Source: Rhyzopertha dominica
Taxonomy: Eukaryota > Arthropoda > Insecta > Coleoptera > Bostrichidae
Length of the DNA stretch: 64,000 nucleotides
Assembly (NCBI GenBank): GCA_025024175.1
Contig: QCXZ01000064.1
Span: forward strand, 57,309,325 to 57,373,324
Direction: 5' to 3'
Within the stretch, counting starts at the first letter, position 1, and each line of letters opens with the position of its first letter. A program made the position numbers and the translations under genes. The notes beneath the pieces were generated by a model. The model did not search any database, was not told the DNA's origin, and worked only from the letters and a program-made list of their open reading frames with translations. Shown piece after piece: positions 1 through 12,112 of the stretch.

Positions 1-3000
1 TCTTGTAGACAGAAAAAATAACTAGCGGCTGTATATTTTACTAGCAAAATTTAATGGATATTATTCCTAGGAATACTCTGCTGGCTTAAATGTTTCACAG
101 GGTTTAAAACATGGTTCACTGATATTTCTAATTTAAAAAATTCCTGGTATCCAAAGATAGCGACGACTTAAACTATTTGTACAAATATTCGTATATTACA
201 AGATGACTGTATTCAACTCCGAGAGAAAGTGGAGTGGTATTCCCCAAAACCGTTCTGGATCGTGAGCTTTTCCGCAGCATTAATACAATTATTTTTATAA
301 TATCGAAGTATTTTTCATCCCAGGTCCCTCAAGTTAAAGATTTGAAGGTTGGGAAGAAACGAGTAGTAGATTTACTTAACACGTTAAAAACATTGCACTC
401 CCAGCTACTGATGAGTAATTGCTTTATTGTTATCATCAACCATTTTGTCTTTTTGCCTGAGTATATTCAAAGTAACCTCTAGCGTATTTAGGGGATTACC
501 GCCGTTCTTTCTTATCTACAGTAAGCTGTTAGCGCAATTTTTTTTGAGATGTCGGTGAATACATTCTTAGCTGTTGTTTCAACGAAACTTCTGTCTAGAA
601 TGTACCTATAAAAATAAATAATAAAATAAGTAGAGTTTGAGCCTTAAGAAGAACTCTTTGTATGAATTAAATTGCTGTGCAATTTCAAAAATGTTGTCAT
701 GATTTTGTGAGATAATACGAAAAAAAAAATATGATTACGAGTACTTCAATCCATGTGCATAAAGTGCTTAATTTAAATCCCGTAAGAGCTATGACAAAGA
801 AATTATGAAAACTAAAACAAAACCTTGATCGTGCTTTAATATAAATGTTATCGTCCAAAACTGTCTAAGACCCCCTAATAATTAACATGCGTAAATATTT
901 GAGTTGTTAACATGTACATATGTAATTTCTCCAAAAAATGCCCCCAATGTATAAGAATAACAATTTTTTCAATGATTCTGGCTCCACTTCGGATTTTTAT
1001 ACAGGTTATACTCATTCTAACGAACACAAAATTGTCAATTTCATTAAAAAGTTTTAGATAGGACTTAAATGCTCGAAAGACGCGCATGCATGACAAGGTA
1101 ACAACTGTCGTAGTCTTTAAATTAATTTAAATCACACAGCGGTACAGATAACTCTCTTATTCCAGAATACTAATTTAATTGAGCAGTTCCGGTGGAACGA
1201 CCCCCCTAAAAGACAAGACTGGTTTCCCTAATTATTCTACGCTCGTAAGTTAATATTTAATTTTATCATGGCGCCACGCAGTAAATTCGGAACAACAATT
1301 TATAATTTTGATGAAAAATTAGACTGCCGGGAGTTGAAGACGGCCGGGCCAAACGTGGAGCCGCCCTCCCCTTTTATTATTAAAATGCCGTTCATTTACA
1401 CCGAAATAGCTATCCGGGAAACCATGGAAGTATAATACGAATGAGATGTTGCAAGATTGTGAGGGCACTGATCCTACACGTGTAAGCTCTCTTCACTGTC
1501 ATAAAAGTGGGCTTAAAATTTGAAACCAGCATATTGATTTGGACTTTACTCAGGATACGAATTCGTACTGTAATGTGTACGGGTTGAAAAAATGTAGATT
1601 TCTAACTTAACTTTTTTATTTATGCGCTGATACCGAAAATCAATAAACTAAAACTACTTCAACACTACAAATTCAATGAACCACAATTCAAAACGCTGCG
1701 CTCAACTCAACTTAAAACAACAATAATTGGGTCACCTTGTCCGCTTGCTACACCGCTATTCAAATCACACTGCCTCCGCGCGTTTTTTTTTCTTGCGCCT
1801 GTATACTAACCTACGAAATGCTGGTATGTTGCAGAGCTGTTTACAATGAAAATTTTCAGTCTGATTGCCTAGTCCGCAGGCGCTGGTTTCTCCGTATCAT
1901 GGCGGTACCATTGCGAAATACAGACTGGTAGCAATCGAAAAAAATTAAAACATCGGTGCTATTATAAAGCGTTTCATTCAGAGAATATCTGTATATAATT
2001 TCTTAAGGTGTAATGCTATAATGTTGCACTACGCAGGATATTATTTAATTAATTAATTCCTAATTATTAATTAAAACAACTCAATTTTTGATAACAAACT
2101 GAAATTGTAGATTCAAAAAATAGATAAAGAAAACACATGAATTGCATTTACACCCAAGTTTGAAGAAAGCCCTATTACGATGCAAAGATTGTAAATATCT
2201 AGTACAACTTTAAAAATATTAAAGAAAACAATACTTAATAAAAGAACATTTAATATCTTGGCGATGGTCACAAAATTATTCATTGCTTACGAACCATCTT
2301 TTAGGTAGATTACGCAATTTTTAGCTAAATGGCAATGTTGATATTTTGCATAATATTGAGAAAAAAGGTCAATTAATAAATGCATTGGAAATTTTACAGG
2401 CAATCAGAACCTACAAATGTTCTTATGTAATAACCTTAAATTCACAAATACACTTTGAATCTACGCTACGTCATTATTTAATAGCCTTTTTTGACAGCTT
2501 GGCGTACAGGCGGCAATGATAATAATGTCAAATTGTAAATGGCAAAAATGGAAAAGTTTTTGGAACCATTAATTGGCTTCATTTTGTAGCCTTTGGACAG
2601 GTGATGAGTTAAAATTTTGCCACAAAATCGGTGACCCTGTAAAATTAAAAGAAATGAGTTGTTTTATTATATTGTTATGTTGCCTAAGACTGTGAGGGAC
2701 CATTCCTCGTTCGTCACCCCTTTGTTTTTATTTATTTGAAGACAAAAAAACTTCTTATACATAATTTGACCAGCTATTTCGGCGGGTTTTAAAAATCTCA
2801 ATTAAAAAAAAAAACATTTACTTCGTTATTTTAAATGATTTAATCTCGAAATGTGTGAATATTCCCCGGCCATGATGGCCGAAAAACAGTTGAATGGTTT
2901 CTGACGTTAGTTTGGTGGCTTCTGATAATTAAAAAGCGTTATTTCTTCGTGTTGATAGAAATTTATTATTATCTTATTGCAAATAATGCAATTGGAATTA

Positions 3001-3269
3001 TTTCGCGAGGCGGTGCTATTAAGAAGCACATTTAGAATGTATTTAAAACAAGTCCACAGAAAGAAAATCTCTAAAAAGAAAATGACCTTGTACTTGTACA
3101 CATTTAAAGTGATATACAAGGTGGTCGCGATGTAATGGGCCAAAATTCATGACTAGATTCATGACGTGAAAATATTGCGATTTAGACAAACTCATCTTAG
3201 TCCAAAAGTTGATACTTACAGAGATACATGGTGTTGAAAGCAAAACATTATGTTAATATAATAGATGCT
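1..3269. other. AT-rich non-coding stretch
   Basis: No frame here reads like a protein: the open frames are short, low in complexity and rich in Phe, Ile, Asn and Lys. Homopolymer runs and TTAATTAA-type stretches (around 2040-2075) are common. A GC-richer patch at about 1320-1400 stands out from its surroundings but carries no recognisable motif. Confidence 0.6.
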
Positions 3270-3967
3270 CATGTCGAGATAAAATCTTAGTGTTAGGGGT
3301 TTTCTGGGGCGAGAGATTGAAATCTATCCATGGTTTGCTTGTAGCTCATAGAGGGCGCCACCTGTGCTAGGTCGAATGCGTTAAAAACGTCAAAACTTTT
3401 TTAGATCTCAACAAATCTATTCTCGGTTATCAAATTCTGATTTTGCAACTTCTTTTACACAAAAAACTATAATTTTTGTGATAGTTGCTATCTTGCACAG
3501 TTCTCAATATATTCAGCTTTAGTAATTCGAGTAATAAAAATAAGGTACGAATGTCAAAAAACAGGAGTTTATTTCAAATTGTGATGAACAATTAATTATC
3601 GAATATTACATTAAATATTCAACATGTCCGCCGCCGACTTCAATACGTTTATTAACACGTTTGTTGAAAGAGTGCCGTATTTTAATATAAAGATTTTTGT
3701 TACGAAATGATTCAAATTTTCAATGCCAAATTTTACGAGAACAGTGCAAGATAGCGACTATCAAAACGTATAGCTTTTTTGTGTAAAAGAAGCCGTAAAA
3801 TCAGAATTTGATACCTGAGAATAGATTTGTCGAGATATAAAAAAATTATGTCGTTTTCAACGCATTTGACTTAGCACAGGTGGCGCCCTGTATGAGCTAT
3901 AAGCAAACCATGGATAGATTTCAATCTCTCGCCCCAGAAAACCCCCAACAGCAAAATTTCATGTCGA
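3270..3967. mobile_element. Non-autonomous DNA transposon with about 215-bp terminal inverted repeats
   Basis: The segment 3291-3505 is repeated in reverse complement at 3736-3950. Both arms carry the same long runs (for example tctatccatggtttgctt, then the gcgcc block, then tcttgcacagttctc). Weaker similarity extends the arms outward to about 3270 and 3967. The unpaired centre (3506-3735) holds the 3' end of a transposase gene on the minus strand, described separately. Long arms with a remnant of coding sequence in between suggest an internal deletion or foldback derivative of a once autonomous element. No clear target-site duplication was found, so the exact ends are uncertain. Confidence 0.75.
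3606..3719 (-). pseudogene. C-terminal tail of an ISX02/DUF4817-type transposase
   Basis: Read on the minus strand, the centre of the inverted-repeat element encodes about 37 residues ending in a stop. The tail contains FNKRVNKRIEVGGGHVEY, close to the C-terminal signature (fnkRv..CI...GGhvEhl) seen in insect mariner-related transposases with the DUF4817 helix-turn-helix. The stop is the TAA at 3606-3608, and an in-frame TGA lies just upstream of the fragment. The DNA-binding domain and the DDE catalytic core are absent, so it cannot encode an active enzyme. The family assignment rests on this short C-terminal motif only. Confidence 0.6.
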
Positions 3968-4319
3968 CTCAACCTTGTAAAACTCCTCAACCTTGTATTT
4001 TATTTATTTTTTTAAGTACAACCTTAAGCGATATGTTAAATTAATGGTTCTTTAGAACTCTTTAAAAATGGCACAGTGGGTGCCAAAAAATGTTTGCAGA
4101 TGATATTTCATAAAGTGATTTGTAAATATTTTTTTTACCTTGTTTGTTCATTTTATCTATGTCATTACCACGTATGCACTACTTTATTCCATCTTAATTA
4201 AAAACAAGGAAAACTCGCCGCGTTATATCATCTTAACCATCTTTGTAATTTTAAAATTTTGATGAGTTTTTCATAACTTATTAACCTAATAAAAACAATT
4301 ATCATTCATTATACTCGTA

Positions 4320-6276
4320 CAGTAGAACCTCTATTTTCGGCCACCTCTTAAAAGCGGAAACCTCTAAAAACGGATACTTTATAAATTCCCGATTAATGCT
4401 GGCATTTCTTTGAAGAAAGTACCTGTGTACTACATACACCCTTCTGTTACAGGTCACGTTTAATATAAATATTCCATAGGATATCCAAATATTTTGTTTA
4501 GGTTGGAGATTAGTTTCTGCTTAACTGCTCCGGGTGAATGTTCCTAACTGCTATCATGTCGACAAAGAGAAAACGTTTGCCTCTTAAAGACAAAATTGAT
4601 ATTATTGTGGAAAGTGAAAAGTGCCATATAAGTGCGAGAAAACTGGCTGAAAAGTATAGTGTTTGAAGGACCCAAGTCAATGACATCATAAAAAATAAAC
4701 GCGAATTAATGAAGCTTTTTGAAGACGGTTGTAATCTACAACAGAAAAGAAAATTCCTTAAAACGGAAGGATTAGTTATAGACAACGTTGTTTACAATTC
4801 GTTTTGTAAGGTAACAAACAAGAACTTGCCCATATCTAGACCTTTAATAAAAGAAAAAGCCTTAGAAGTAGCCACAAGTTTAAAAATTGAACATTTTAAA
4901 GTTTCTAATGGATGACTAGAAAAATTTTGCCATCGGCACAACATCACTTTTAAAACAATTTGCGGTGAATCGGCCGAAGTTGACATTGACAGTGTTGAGG
5001 AATGGAAAAACAAACTGCAGGTGATACTGAAAAATTATTCTCCTAAAGATATATACAATGTTGACGAAACGGGACTGTTTTACCTTGCAATGCCTAATAA
5101 GATATTTGCGTTAAAAAGTGACGAATGTACCGTTAAGAAAAGTGCGAAACAACGACTCACCACTTTATTTTGCATTATCATGGAAGGCGGAAAAGAAAAC
5201 CCGTTAATAATTGGGTAACACAAAAATCCGCGGTGCTTCAAAGGAGCTTATACAAACAAACTTCCTTTGGAGTGGGTGTCAAATAAAAAAGCCTGGATGA
5301 CGACAGAAATTATGACATCTTGGCTACGGAAATTTGACGAAAAAATGAAAAAAGAAAATAGACATGTATTATTATTTTTGGATAAGGCCATGTCACTGCC
5401 AACCACTTGACCAAGAAATTATTCATGGTTTTAAGGTAAAATATAGAAAACACCTTATTAAAAGACTACTAAGCTTCACTAATGGCCAAAACTCTTACGA
5501 AGACGCAGAAAAAGGTATCAACCTGCATTAATATGGATATCATCGGCTTGAAAAACGTTTGTGCTGATACAATTTCGAAATGTTTTGCGAAAGCTGGATT
5601 TTCGGGCCTTGCTCGGCATGTAGACAGTTTTGACGAGGAAGACGAGCTTCTATTGGGCCAATATATTAATGGAATAAGCATTGAAAACTACGCACGTATC
5701 GATAAAAATGTTTTGACTGAAAGATCTAATTTCGGTATTCAGGAAATCAAAGACGAGCTAAAAAGCACCGATAAAGATTGTGACAGTGAAAGTGAAGTTG
5801 AAGAGCGTGAAAATCACACATCAAACATTAAAGATAGGAGTGAAGTATGTAAAAAGCTTCCGGACATTCAGAACTCCTTGTTTAGTAAGGAAAAAATGAG
5901 CTTGATGTAGATGTTGTTCAAATACTATCAAAATGTGTGTCATATTTTTCAAACGAAACTGAAGAACCTGAAACAAGTTTCAATTGATGAATACTTTAAA
6001 AAAATTAGCACTAGTATGTACAACCTATTGTAATATGTAAATAAATGTTGATATGTGTATTCTATGGTTTATTTGCTGTTATGTTCATTTTCATTTATTT
6101 GCTTTTTGATCATAGAATAGCATGTATGGTAAGTTACTGAGATATTCGTATACACAATCCCATATATCCATTAATAAAACAAATTCGAATAAACTACCCT
6201 CTTCATAACGGCCACCCTCTCGTTAGCGGCCACTTTTAGAGTTCATTTTTGTATTTGTTATAAGGAGGTTTTACTG
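4320..6276 (+). mobile_element. pogo/Tigger-like DNA transposon, TA-flanked, fossil
   Basis: The left end starts with cagtagaacctc at 4320 and the right end is its near-perfect inverse, ending ttactg at 6276. TA flanks both sides (4318-4319 and 6277-6278), as expected for the Tc1/mariner/pogo superfamily. Subterminal cggccac motifs are repeated just inside both ends and may be transposase-binding sites. The element is 1957 bp, a usual size for a single-gene Tigger-type transposon. It carries one broken transposase gene on the plus strand. Confidence 0.85.
4556..6033 (+). pseudogene. Tigger/jerky-like (CENP-B type) transposase pseudogene
   Basis: The ATG at 4556 opens a frame beginning MSTKRKRLPLKDK, followed by a CENP-B-type helix-turn-helix (KLAEKYSV). 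Next come the second DNA-binding domain with GESAEVDIDSVEEW and the DDE core with YNVDETGLFY (first Asp) and LLFLDKAMSLP, where the usual Asn after the second Asp is Lys. The block normally holding the third acidic residue is mostly missing: after about 5408 the frame jumps to DQEIIHGFKVKYRKHL. A second shift near 5482 leads into a 142-residue open frame with the acidic C-terminal tail and QVSIDEYFKK near the end. In-frame stops occur near 4664, 4913, 5216 and 5908. It is clearly dead, but the whole domain order is readable. Confidence 0.85.
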
Positions 6277-6278
6277 TA

Positions 6279-7614
6279 TAATATAATATACTTGGATTGT
6301 AACCCTTAAAAAGATCAGGAAAAAATTCTCGATCGTTGCATTGGTCGAGATCCCATAATACGTGAAATATCAACGACTCAACTTCTATTACTACCCACGA
6401 CATTTATCGTTTCTTAGACTTATTCCTTTGCCTATTCGACAAAGCCATATAATCGCAGAAACGTCGATTCCAAACCACAATTAAACCAGCAGCGCACCGA
6501 GAAGTGCTGCCGGGAGCTGAAAGGTAATAATAAACTTTACAGCACAACTGCAAATCATGATGAGGGAAAACGTTTATGACGAAAGTTAACGTTCGGCTCG
6601 CCCGAACCGAACGAAGCTTCATTAGTTCCAGCCCTGTACGTAACAGCCGAAATAACATTTAACTGCGAACGTTGTGACGACTAACCTGTTTATACGGCAC
6701 ACAAACGGGAAATAAAATTACCGTGGACCTGTACGAGGATGCAAGGTTAATCACCGAGGCCCATCCCATGGAACCCCATCTTATCTGCTGCTTCCATCGC
6801 ACTCGATCCAGCAGGAGTCACGTCCGTTCCTAAGCAACCGACGTCATCTCTAAATGACCATTAGGAGAAGGAAACCAGTTCCACCGAAGTACAAGATTAA
6901 ACAACACGATAACAAATTGGTGAGCTAATAATGTTCACGTTTAACCAGATTAATGTTACAGATCGGGATTCTCATTGGATCTGCGCCAGAGAGAGAGCCG
7001 GTCCGTTATCTCCTTGCGTAATAAGTGCTCGGGTATATACAGGTAGCTTAAGGTGGTACATGCACGGTCATCCACTATCCTGACATCCTTAGTTGTTTTG
7101 TTAGTTTTTCCAGTAAAAAAGCTTATTAAGCTCATTAAATAATCAAATGGTGCTGTGGCAATATTAAAGACTTAATGATATGAACGGGCAATCTGTCAAA
7201 GTACAACCACTTAATAAATTAATTCTGCTGCCAACATTTGGACCACTTTCGCTTGCTACCATCTAGAAAAGCATAGTATATAAAAATATTATGAAGCACT
7301 TTCCGTAGGATTAGAAAATTGTTAATTTAAAAAAACTCGCACAATCCTAACGCAATGCTGATAACGTATCCAACAAAAGTTTTAACACATAATGTTTGTG
7401 GGATTTTTTGAACTAGCATTATCGTATTACCATTGCATGCAAAACAATAACAAATGTCAATACGTGTGACATCTTTACTGGTTCGGTTTGTAATTATTTT
7501 AAAATGTCTTACGAACTAGATATAATATACATAAGAGTATTTATACGTTAGTTGTCCAACTTCCCAAAAGGGAACTTGTGCGCATATTTAAAATCAAAAT
7601 ATTTCCATAAGAAC
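6279..7614. other. Non-coding stretch between transposons
   Basis: No recognisable gene. The part at about 6460-6870 has a more balanced base composition than the surroundings and lacks homopolymer runs. Its minus-strand open frame (6404-6658) does not resemble a known domain. The rest is ordinary AT-rich sequence. Confidence 0.5.
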
Positions 7615-7616
7615 TA

Positions 7617-8931
7617 CTCGGTTACAAAAAAGTTCTGATAATTTTTTCAAGCACTTCAATAGTATAGAAATACCGTATACAAAAATTAATTCAATCAACT
7701 TCATGAGCAATAACGTTTGTTATATCAATAACTTTACGACCAAAGATAGGAATTTACAATAAATGTTCGAAATTGCCATCTTTGGCTTCAGTACATTTAC
7801 GCAGTCCCTTACAAATGTTTCCGACGATGCTCGCCACATTGGTCCACCATAATTTCGTCCCAAGTGCGCATCAGAGGCGTTTTGAGCGCTTCGACGGTAG
7901 CCTAGCGGGTAGCCGAGATTTTTTTATCCACGTTGGACCACATCGAGTAGTCCATGGGGTTGAGGTTTAGCGAGTTCGGCGGCAGACGACCTTGCCCCAA
8001 AAGCCCGGAAACAGCTTCTCGCAGGCAGCGATTGTCGATTTGGTGGAATGCGCCAGTGCCCAGTCTTGTTGGAGAGTAAATTCAGCTGGGCCGAAGTGCT
8101 GCGTTGCCCACGGAGCCAGTACGTCGTGGATGACTTGCTGCTGGTAGCTGGCGACGTTGATCTTGAGGTCCCCCTCGAAGAAGACCAGCCGCATCTTTCC
8201 AGTGGCGCAAATTTCGGCCCAAACCGTAACCGATGCCTGAAAATGGCTTCGACCGATGGTTCTCGCCTCAGCGGTCTTCTGCTGGCCTTTCTTCAGCAGC
8301 TGCTGGCGATTCTGGCGATTGTGGAGCGGCTGGACCGTGAAAATCTTCTCGTCAGTGAAGAGCACTTTCGACAGGCGAGCACCGGCGAGCAGTTGTAGCG
8401 AGCCGTTTCGTCTTCATCGTCTCATTCAGGAAACGGACGCGAGCGATCTTGTAGCTGCGCAGTCTCAGCTTCTTTATGGGGGTGTTTCTGACACTCTTTC
8501 GGTTAATACCAAGGTTCTTCACCATTTTATGCAGCTACACCTCCGGATTTCGTTGAATTCGGCACGGAACCTTCTGGATGTTCTCCGGAATGGTCGCGGT
8601 GGTTGGACGGCCGCTTCGAGGATGGTCTGTGGTCCCGCTGGTCTCTTCGAAACGTTCAACAGCTCTAAAGACGCTAGCCGGTTTGAACCCAGTCATTCGA
8701 ACAATGTCTGCCCGCTTCATTCCTGCCCTGTGTAACTCGACCACGGTGACACGTTCACTTTCACGAGACATGACCAAAACAGAATTGAAATTGGCCACAT
8801 TATTACAACACTTTCTAGATCAAAATTGCACGAGGAATTCAATAAAATCAATAGAAATAACAAAAAAAAAACGTTATATGAACACTAAAAACAGCAAAGT
8901 ACAAAATTATCAGAACCTTTTTGTCACCCGT
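7617..8931 (-). mobile_element. mariner/maT-type (DD37D) transposon with intact ends
   Basis: The left end at 7617 (core gttctgataatttt) and the right end at 8931 are inverted copies of each other, matching at about 24 of 29 positions. Both are flanked by TA (7615-7616 and 8932-8933). The 1315-bp length is normal for a Tc1/mariner element. Its transposase gene runs on the minus strand. The GC-richer coding core contrasts with the AT-rich surroundings, suggesting a relatively recent arrival. Confidence 0.8.
7850..8798 (-). pseudogene. maT/mariner DD37D transposase pseudogene
   Basis: The minus-strand frame starts at 8798 and runs through a helix-turn-helix (VTVVELHRAGMKRADIVRMT) and a GRP linker (PRSGRPTT). 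A stop falls near 8535. The next segment (KMVKNLGINRKSVRN) leads to a frameshift just before LFTDEKIFTV, which holds the first catalytic Asp. The second catalytic Asp is in LQQDWALAHS. A single missing base just before the third block breaks the frame at FWGK; in the next frame NLNPMDYSMW supplies the last Asp. Counting across the missing base gives 37 residues between the second and third Asp, the DD37D spacing of maT elements. Key Asp residues survive, but the stop and two frameshifts make it inactive. Confidence 0.85.
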
Positions 8932-8979
8932 TATTTACCCCACAATTAAGGATTGTGAGAAGGAATTCCTTGCATAAAC

Positions 8980-9666
8980 CTACCAAAAAGTGGTCGTCCA
9001 AGAGTTTTGACCCCAGAAGCTGTCAATAGAATGCTAGAAAGTGCAAAAAACGGAGTTGGAATTTCAGCGAGAAAGTTAGATCGGCGGTTTCAAGTTTCCC
9101 ATATGACCATCAGTAGGGAATTTGCTAGAAATGGTTTGAAATTTCGTAAAAGGCAATGTCCTAAATATACGAATGCCCAGTTACAAAAGATACCGCGATG
9201 TTGTCGAATGCTACGGACAGTTCACTTCGCAAACAACAAAGTGATTGTTATGGACGACGAAAAGTATTTTACTTTGGCGAACGCGGAAATGAAACGAAAT
9301 GATGGTTTTTATACAAATGATATCGAGATCACTCCAGATAATGTTAGATTTAAATGTAAAGCAAAATTCGCCGACAAAATATTATTATGGTGTGCGATTT
9401 CCGAAGCTGGCGTTGCACACCTCTATGTTGGATATGTTAGAGACGAAGCTATAGATGCAAATCTATATACGCGACAATGTCTTCCAAAATTATTAAATTG
9501 TATTAGAATACATATACTCCAAAGTCTTCCACAAGCACGACATATCGAAGAATTCTGGAATCTACTAAGTAGAAAGGTTTATGATAATGGCTAGGAAGCA
9601 CAAAATGAGGAGCAGTTGCGACATGTAAGGACAAAACTACGTGCCATCGAAGACCGTTGTCAGTAA
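8980..9666 (+). pseudogene. IS630/Tc1-mariner transposase fragment (DD41D-like) with internal deletion
   Basis: The frame is open without a Met from the GRP linker (LPKSGRPRVLTPEAV) through a second helix-turn-helix (ISARKLDRRFQVSHMTISRE) to the first catalytic block VIVMDDEKYFTL. LLWCAISEAGVAHLYVG follows. The stretch that should hold the second catalytic Asp is gone: the text jumps from CLPKLL to PQARHIEEFWNLLSRKVYDNG, the usual third-Asp region. A stop at 9592-9594 precedes a further homologous stretch ending near 9666. The N-terminal half before the GRP linker is absent and no terminal repeats were seen, so this is an incomplete copy. The DD41D label comes from the PQAR.IE.FW pattern and is tentative. 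Confidence 0.75.
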
Positions 9667-11668
9667 TGTAATTCCTGAAATGTGCTCTAGATTAGTGACA
9701 AAATGTAATATTATTTCATTACTTTCAGTATTGTTAATTATCTGCTTTGTATTAGCCTTCATAAATTTTTGACAAAACTTTTGTTACATACGTTTTATCC
9801 GCTTTGCTCGCGTATAAGGAGATCGTATATAACAAATTTCATTCACTTTTTACTTCACTTTTCTAAAAGACTTGCATTAAAGTTGCAGTTAAATGTTTTT
9901 GAAAAATGTTGCTGCAGGGTGTCATTTTATCATGAAATTAAAGTTCTCATAAAACGTTTATAAAATGTTTAAGCACAGTGTTTCATATATTCACCAAAAA
10001 TAAGCTTTTGCAACGAAGTCATAAATCTGGTACGTGTATCTGAAGTGAAATTATGACCAAAGCTTTATATAAACATGGGTCCGAAAATGCTTGGTTTTTG
10101 ATATACAGGGTATTGGTTGTAAAGGCATTTTTTTTAGTTTTTCATTTTTTGAAAGAAACAACCGGTTTTTGTGTTTTGGAAGACTGTTAGGATAGACAAC
10201 GGCCAATAATTTCACATGTGGTATAGTACTTCGCATCCAAAGCAGGGACGGCATTGTCGTGGCGTCAGTCTCGAAAAAAAATGTGTTTCAAAAAACTGAT
10301 CACTATTTTTAGCCAGATCAATAAAATTTAAGTTTCAAATTACAAAATAGCCGCTGCCCCTCCCTCTCACATAGCCGATATCGACATTACTATCTTACTT
10401 TCTTCAGTTTTCAATATCTTGCTTGGATATGTAGATACAAAAAGACCGTGAAGACATTTTTTGTAGATATTTTTATTTTGAATGCCATGAAAACGGAATC
10501 CATAGTTGGCTTTGCTATGGTTAAAAAGGCTTAGTTTTTTTGATAAAAAAATATATGTATATGTACATTGTTAGGTTTGGTATTTTTCCAATTTTATGTG
10601 ATAATTTAACAAGGTTTTAGGTTTTTCGACAAGTAGATGTAAATAATATGACCAAAAACCATGCACATATATTTATCTCCAAATAAATCATGGTTTTTGT
10701 TAGTTACATGGCACTCTAGATTACCGATAAGAAAAAACTGCACGAACAGCCTTAGGAGTCTTATTGTAGGAATTCAAATAGGCAGATGTTTTTTTGGTGG
10801 ATACAAATTTTTACTTAATAATGTAAATTATATGGTATTTTTTTTGTACCATATCCTCTCGAATGCAAACATAAAATCTGATTAAATTATTAGAAGAAAA
10901 TTGAATAATACCAAAATTAGTAAAAACAATGTCGAAACCGCAATCCTCTACTATTAATAGTTAACGAGATATCATACAATTACAACGAAAATTGGATATC
11001 AAGTACATAATTTGAAGTTAGAATTTTTTTTCAATGCTGTGAATGACTTCTGCCTAAACTTGTTTAGTTAGTTAATTCAATATTTACTACATCAAGATGT
11101 GTAATTCTGAATAAATGAAAATGAGGGTCCAGTGTATAAACCAGCAAAGCCTATTTCGACTAATAGGGGAGGTAAAAAACGTTTCAAAGACAAAATAATT
11201 GATAATTTTCTTTGAGTTTGTTTTAACTGATTATACACTGTTTATACAGCTAGACAGCTAGTTTATTTACATGGCAATTCAGAATTAAAAACTGTGTAAG
11301 ACCTCAATAATTACTACTGGATTTGTATTATTGAAGAAATCAAAATAGTACTTTGGTATAAAATAATATCTTCAAAGCTCAAGTATATAAAAAATGAACA
11401 AAAACTCAAGTATATAAATAAACAAAATATAAACTTTTCTTGGATGAGTTCTTAAATACATGCATATTGGCGGGACTGCGTAAAAAAACCTACAAAAAAA
11501 AACGAATGATTGGAAATAATTATAATTTTCGTCAGTAAAGATCTTGCAACACAGTTCAAAGCCTGGATTCCTCATTGCTGCTTTAGTTTTGTGACGTCGG
11601 TGACGTCGTATACATGAAATAGTGACAGCTTTGCTTTTCTTTTAATGATTAGCCGAAAATTTTTTTGA
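9667..11668. other. AT-rich non-coding stretch
   Basis: No protein-like frame and no clear repeat pair. A 'tatacaggg' motif near 10105, a common end of insect short repeats, starts a stretch rich in T runs, but a matching second end was not found. Confidence 0.5.
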
Positions 11669-12112
11669 GTTATAAGGACCCGGCCGTGCGAATACCTTCT
11701 ATCTACTATCGTGTTTTATACGGATGAGCGTATGTACTGTTACAATCCAAAATCCTGCGCTACAATGCTCTTGTATAAAAACTCTTATCAGCATCATACG
11801 AGTCTCCGACCTTTGTGGATAGTACCATTCTTGATTGACCGGTTAAAAAGATCGGGCGCAAATAGTGACTTTGTTGAGAAAGTTATTAGCTGCGATACGG
11901 CACTGCCGGATAAATATAACCGTTTACAATCATTTCAAGCAATATCGGTTTGCTTAGTTGTAAGTCAATTGATTCAACAGATTCAAAGCATTAATTCTTA
12001 CTTAATTCTAAAGGCAAATGAAGGTCAGTTATCCCAGGAATTAATAAAATCGCGGGACAATTGTCTAATTTGGAAGCAGTTTACAGTACCTATTCCCATT
12101 TCTAATGTTTAA
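11669..12112 (+). CDS. Unrecognised protein-like open frame (147 residues)
   Basis: An open frame runs from just after a TGA at 11666-11668 to the TAA at 12110-12112. The first ATG is at 11732, and nothing else decides a start. The composition is balanced, unlike the spurious frames nearby. Helix-prone stretches are visible, such as VPFLIDRLKRSG, DFVEKVISCDTALPDKYNRL and AISVCLVVSQLIQQIQSINS, followed by a charged tail. No transposase, RT or receptor motif was recognised. It may be a host exon, a processed pseudogene or part of an unlisted mobile element. No good splice acceptor precedes it. Confidence 0.35.
   Translation, partial: VIRTRPCEYLLSTIVFYTDERMYCYNPKSCATMLLYKNSYQHHTSLRPLWIVPFLIDRLKRSGANSDFVEKVISCDTALPDKYNRLQSFQAISVCLVVSQLIQQIQSINSYLILKANEGQLSQELIKSRDNCLIWKQFTVPIPISNV

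Noticed and set aside
8048..8949. Plus-strand ORFs across the mariner element
   Set aside because: They are antisense shadows of the minus-strand transposase gene.
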